DNA of 64,000 nucleotides from ZC4RG29 sp964521255. GTDB taxonomy: Bacteria > Bacteroidota > Bacteroidia > Cytophagales > Cyclobacteriaceae. The notes under the pieces are model-generated. The model had not been told where the DNA came from and did no database searches. It saw only the letters and a list, made by a program, of their open reading frames with translations. The stretch lies in contig CAZFRM010000009.1 of NCBI GenBank assembly GCA_964521255.1, positions 1-64,000 of the forward strand. The letters are read 5' to 3'. Shown here piece after piece: positions 60,817-64,000 of the stretch. A program made the translations under genes and the position numbers. Position 1 is the stretch's first letter; each line of letters begins with the position of its first letter.

Positions 60817-62007
60817 CTAATAATACCTTCCCATCAGCGGATGTTCAACAATGGCTTTTTTAAGAGCCAACATATCAACAACACCCTGATAACTGTAAAC
60901 CACTTTTCCTCCGGGCTCTACCAGCAAGGTATAAGGAAGTGCACCATTCCATTTTGGATCTACCGCTTCGATCAGCTTATACTTATCTGTTCCGCTGAAT
61001 AAATAATTTTTTACCGGTGAGCGTTTCGATTGCAAAAAAGAAAGTGCCTTATCCTGATGCTCCGGATTGTCTGCAGATAAGGATATAAATTCAAAATTTC
61101 GTTGTCCATACCAGCGTTGGAGTTGAACCAACTCCGGATACTCCGCCACACATGGTGCGCACCACGTAGCCCATACATTAATAAGGCGGAGTTTGTCTGA
61201 TGGATTGCTTACTAATGCTGCAATACTATCGGTATCCACGGGTCTTATCGTTACGGGTTTGTTGTTCCATTCTTCTGTGACCTTCTTGCCATATCCGCCT
61301 TTCCAGCACCATTTAACAGAGCACCCAAATGCTTTTGTAATAGGATTTTCAATTTTTCCTCCACTCAATACAGCATCAACTGCTGCGCGTAAGTCTTCTG
61401 CATTTGCTGTTCCTGGTTTTTCAGAAGCATCCAGGCGTCCTGCATATTGGAGCTTCTTGTCAGCGTCAAAGACAAATGCATGCGGAGTGGTCGATGGTCC
61501 ATACTTTAATGAGGCCGCCTGGTCGTCGCCATCATATAAATAGAGAAAGTTGTATCCTTTATCTTTTGCGCGTATCTGCATTTCTTCATAAGAGTCATTG
61601 AGGTCGGTATATCCGCATTCTTCCGGCAGTAATCCCATAACACTGTTTGGCATTATACCAATCAGGGTTACACCTTTATCCTTATAATCGTTGGTGAATT
61701 GAATGATTCTATCCTCATACGCCTGGGCAGTAGGGCAGTGGTTACAGGTAAATATAATGACAAAAGCCTTTGCATCTTTGAAATCATTGAGTGAGTAAAA
61801 TTTCCCGCTGATATCCGGAAGGTTAAAATCGGGAGCTGCATCACCTACAGCAAGGTTGTGAATTTCCTGTTCAGGAACATCCTGGGGGTTGGGTTTAAAG
61901 CCTACCGTTTTTATTGTCTCTTCATTTGTGGATTCTTTTTTCGGTTGACATCCAAAGAAGATAGCTGTTGCTAAAAAGAATTGAATAATTATATGGGTAC
62001 GCTTCAT
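60817..62007 (-). CDS. Lipoprotein with two thioredoxin-fold domains
   Basis: A 396-residue protein. IIIQFFLATAIFFGC is a lipobox leader. The first domain (about 50-235) is redoxin-like with CNHC at 88-91, and ends with TKAFGCSVKW. The second (about 255-390) is TlpA-like with WCAPC at 282-286. Both motifs keep both cysteines, so both domains could be redox active. It is probably periplasm-facing and may reduce or repair disulfides or assist cytochrome maturation. Divergent from the AI-2E gene, 72 bp away. Confidence 0.9.
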   Translation of the reverse strand: MKRTHIIIQFFLATAIFFGCQPKKESTNEETIKTVGFKPNPQDVPEQEIHNLAVGDAAPDFNLPDISGKFYSLNDFKDAKAFVIIFTCNHCPTAQAYEDRIIQFTNDYKDKGVTLIGIMPNSVMGLLPEECGYTDLNDSYEEMQIRAKDKGYNFLYLYDGDDQAASLKYGPSTTPHAFVFDADKKLQYAGRLDASEKPGTANAEDLRAAVDAVLSGGKIENPITKAFGCSVKWCWKGGYGKKVTEEWNNKPVTIRPVDTDSIAALVSNPSDKLRLINVWATWCAPCVAEYPELVQLQRWYGQRNFEFISLSADNPEHQDKALSFLQSKRSPVKNYLFSGTDKYKLIEAVDPKWNGALPYTLLVEPGGKVVYSYQGVVDMLALKKAIVEHPLMGRYY

Positions 62008-62079
62008 GGTGAAATTTAAATTGTTTTAATATGTGAAAATTATGAAAGAGAATCCATTATATTTTCTAATATTATCTGC

Positions 62080-63150
62080 ATGGAACAATCTGGGTTTTTA
62101 AATGGTCAGATCAAGATCGAACGGATTGCCAGTTGGCTTTTCGTGGTAGCTGTGGTGGTTGTGTGCCTCATATACTTCAGTAATTTCCTTCAACCATTGG
62201 TGCTGGGGGTGATGGTTTGGTATTTGATCTATGTATTTAAAGCTTACACAAGAAGAATAATAATCCGCAGGAAGCGATTGCCCGAATGGTTGCAAACAAC
62301 ATTGGCTTTCGTTTTTATTTTTTTGGTGACCTTTGGAATTGTGGAGATGGTAAGTTATAACCTGGAGTTAATCCTAAGCAGAGCGCCTGTCTATGTAGAG
62401 AATTCTAAACCTATGTTGGAGAGTATCCAAACGATAGAAGGATTTGAACAACTGCAGCATCGGTTGATTGAGAAGATAGAAGACTTTGACTTCAGACCTT
62501 TGATAACAGGATTATTAAATGGCATTTCAAGCTTTGCAGGAAACATTGTACTCATTATTGTATATGTTGGCTTTTTACTTGCTGAGCAAAAATTTTTTAG
62601 CAAGAAGCTCCATTTGGTTTTTGAAGAGTCAAAGCAGGGATCAGTTTACCTGCCTATTTTACAAGAAGTGAATAGCGCCGTGCAAAAGTACGTGTTTGTG
62701 AAAACGCAAATGAGTCTTCTTGTAGGTGCACTGACCTACTTTATTTTATTGGCTTTTGATGTTGATTTTCCTATTCTATGGGCATTTCTAACCTTTCTCC
62801 TTAATTACATACCTTATATCGGCTCACTCATTGCATCATTGCTACCTGCTGTGTTTGCAATTTTGCAGTTTCAATCCTTTATGATTTTTGTCTGGATTTT
62901 TTTGGCACTTGAATTAGTCCATGTATTAATAGGGAATGTCATGGAACCTCAGATAATGGGTCGTACACTAAACCTGAGTCCGCTGGGTGTTTTACTGGCG
63001 CTTGCTTTTTGGGGAATTATCTGGGGAATATTAGGTATGATAATATCAGTTCCAATTACCTCTATTTTAGTGATTACAGCCTCACGCATTCCGAATTTGC
63101 GTTTTATAGCAATCTGGTTGTCAGAAACAGGAGAATTGTATAAGACTTGA
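62080..63150 (+). CDS. AI-2E family transporter
   Basis: A 356-residue inner-membrane protein with about eight hydrophobic segments. It shows the family layout: paired N-terminal helices (SWLFVVAVVVVCLIYFSNFL), a long soluble loop (about 105-180) and a C-terminal block with LNYIPYIGSLIAS and GNVMEPQIMGRTLNLSP. Members include TqsA and PerM-like permeases; many do not transport AI-2, so the substrate is open. Promoter shared with the divergent thioredoxin gene region. Confidence 0.92.
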   Translation: MEQSGFLNGQIKIERIASWLFVVAVVVVCLIYFSNFLQPLVLGVMVWYLIYVFKAYTRRIIIRRKRLPEWLQTTLAFVFIFLVTFGIVEMVSYNLELILSRAPVYVENSKPMLESIQTIEGFEQLQHRLIEKIEDFDFRPLITGLLNGISSFAGNIVLIIVYVGFLLAEQKFFSKKLHLVFEESKQGSVYLPILQEVNSAVQKYVFVKTQMSLLVGALTYFILLAFDVDFPILWAFLTFLLNYIPYIGSLIASLLPAVFAILQFQSFMIFVWIFLALELVHVLIGNVMEPQIMGRTLNLSPLGVLLALAFWGIIWGILGMIISVPITSILVITASRIPNLRFIAIWLSETGELYKT

Positions 63151-63178
63151 TCGTATCCAAAATGTTGATGATTATTCT

Positions 63179-63186
63179 TATTTTTG
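63179..63186 (+). promoter_or_regulatory. Candidate -7 promoter box TATTTTTG
   Basis: Matches TAnnTTTG, 78 bp before the sensor gene's start. No good -33 element. Confidence 0.35.
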
Positions 63187-63264
63187 TCAACAGCGCTCTC
63201 AGGTATTCTCTCCATAATTTTTAAATGAGGATATCGTTGATTTTTTTTAAATTTCCCGACTGGT

Positions 63265-64000
63265 ATGTTCTGCCGATGGTTTATTGTTTGCCTTGTTATA
63301 CTTCCTGCGCTATCCCTGGCACAGCCGAACAAGCATGAATACAAATTTACGCGGCTTGATGTCAATCAAGGGTTGTCGCACAGTCAGATCAATTGTTTTC
63401 TGCGTGATCGAAAAGGGTTCTTATGGACAGGTACAATGTCGGGGCTCAATCGCTTTGACGGATACTCCTTCAAAGTATTTTCAAATAGCGCACAAGATTC
63501 TACATCGCTTGTTGATAATGCCATAAATAAACTTTTCGAAGATCCCGATGGAAGAGTATGGGTCACAACTTATTTCGGAGTATGTGTATACAATCCTTAT
63601 AGAATAAACTTCGACCGTAATCCCAATAGACTTTTGAGAAGTTACGGAATTCCGGAAGGTACAATTTCAGATATTGTCAATGACCATCGGGGTAGCTATT
63701 GGTTTATTCATCAGGCATCAGGATTGTATCGCTATGACTCAGCGAAAAGAGAATCCTTCCAGGTAAGGTATACAAAAGATGATGTCATTTCCTCTGTGGC
63801 CGTAAATAAAGCAACCGGTAATGTGTGGATTATTTACCGTAGCGGAACATTTGAAGAACTTGATAGCAAAAGCTATAATGTGATCTATACCAATACCGAT
63901 CTTCTGCGACCTCACACATCAGAATTTCTGGATTATAATTTACGGCTCGATAATGATGGTGATCTTTGGATATTTGTTGCTAATGCAAATCTTGGCGTCT
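63265..64000 (+). CDS. Two-component regulator propeller protein, partial at window end
   Basis: The frame opens at ATG 63265 and stays open to the window edge (245 codons). MFCRWFIVCLVILPALSLAQ is a signal peptide. The following sequence has repeated regulator-propeller motifs: LDVNQGLSHSQINCFLRD, GFLWTGTMSGLNRFDGY, GRVWVTTYFGVCVYNP and GDLWIF. Such N-termini form the periplasmic sensor propeller of hybrid two-component histidine kinases and related polysaccharide sensors. Only the first part is present, so the kinase and output domains are not seen. Confidence 0.88.
   Translation, partial: MFCRWFIVCLVILPALSLAQPNKHEYKFTRLDVNQGLSHSQINCFLRDRKGFLWTGTMSGLNRFDGYSFKVFSNSAQDSTSLVDNAINKLFEDPDGRVWVTTYFGVCVYNPYRINFDRNPNRLLRSYGIPEGTISDIVNDHRGSYWFIHQASGLYRYDSAKRESFQVRYTKDDVISSVAVNKATGNVWIIYRSGTFEELDSKSYNVIYTNTDLLRPHTSEFLDYNLRLDNDGDLWIFVANANLGV

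Noticed and set aside
1..64000. CRISPR arrays, tRNA and rRNA genes
   Set aside because: No regularly spaced identical repeats and no cloverleaf or rRNA-like segments were recognised by reading.

Overview
The window comes from a Bacteroidota chromosome, most likely a cytophagia-type member. Supporting signs are a type IX secretion sorting tail (24781-26712), type III glutamine synthetase, CarboxypepD_reg-like exported proteins, a PadR regulator paired with a long MacB/FtsX-type permease, many short-lipobox lipoproteins, TAnnTTTG promoter boxes, and palindromic REP-like hairpins between genes. No rRNA, tRNA or CRISPR array was seen.

Layout. 403-7321: a leftward three-gene operon of two transglutaminase-fold proteins around a circularly permuted ATP-grasp/alpha-E fusion, a predicted peptide-modification cluster. 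7.7-12.8 kb: an accessory island of small unrelated genes (lipoprotein, alpha/beta hydrolase, HigA with a HigB remnant, membrane protein, SnoaL-like protein). They are separated by long imperfect hairpins, complementary 7-bp boundaries and copies of a 0.36-kb repeat carrying the start of a tyrosine recombinase. This looks like an integron-like cassette array and is the most interesting part of the window. 12.9-24.6 kb: two Gfo/Idh/MocA oxidoreductases (one with a DoxX partner), an OFA-type MFS transporter, an alditol-oxidase-like flavoprotein with a hydrolase, and an 894-residue TIR / TolB-like / TPR / HD fusion. 24.8-37.4 kb: a T9SS cargo protein, a PASTA protein, glnN, malate synthase, an IS200-like/RAYT element inside paired REPs, and a D-lactate dehydrogenase/lactate permease operon.

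37.4-45.9 kb: lipoproteins, a GH35-like beta-galactosidase flanked by direct copies of a 120-bp repeat, and a large heme-binding CxxCH protein. 46-51.4 kb: a tightly overlapping PadR / permease / CarboxypepD-SUMF1 / CarboxypepD operon. 51.4-53.4 kb: a mosaic with a GxxExxY element bounded by inverted repeats, a duplicated 3' end of a potassium channel gene, and a small MITE-like repeat that supplies the channel start codon. 53.5-64 kb: an ABC-2 exporter, a zinc peptidase, a phosphoserine phosphatase-phosphoglycerate dehydrogenase fusion, an ArsN2-like acetyltransferase, a lipoprotein, a double thioredoxin-fold protein, an AI-2E family permease and the 5' end of a propeller-type sensor cut by the window edge.

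The metabolic genes fit an aerobic heterotroph using lactate, C2 units (malate synthase), galactosides and polyols. All family names are from reading the translations; no database search was run.
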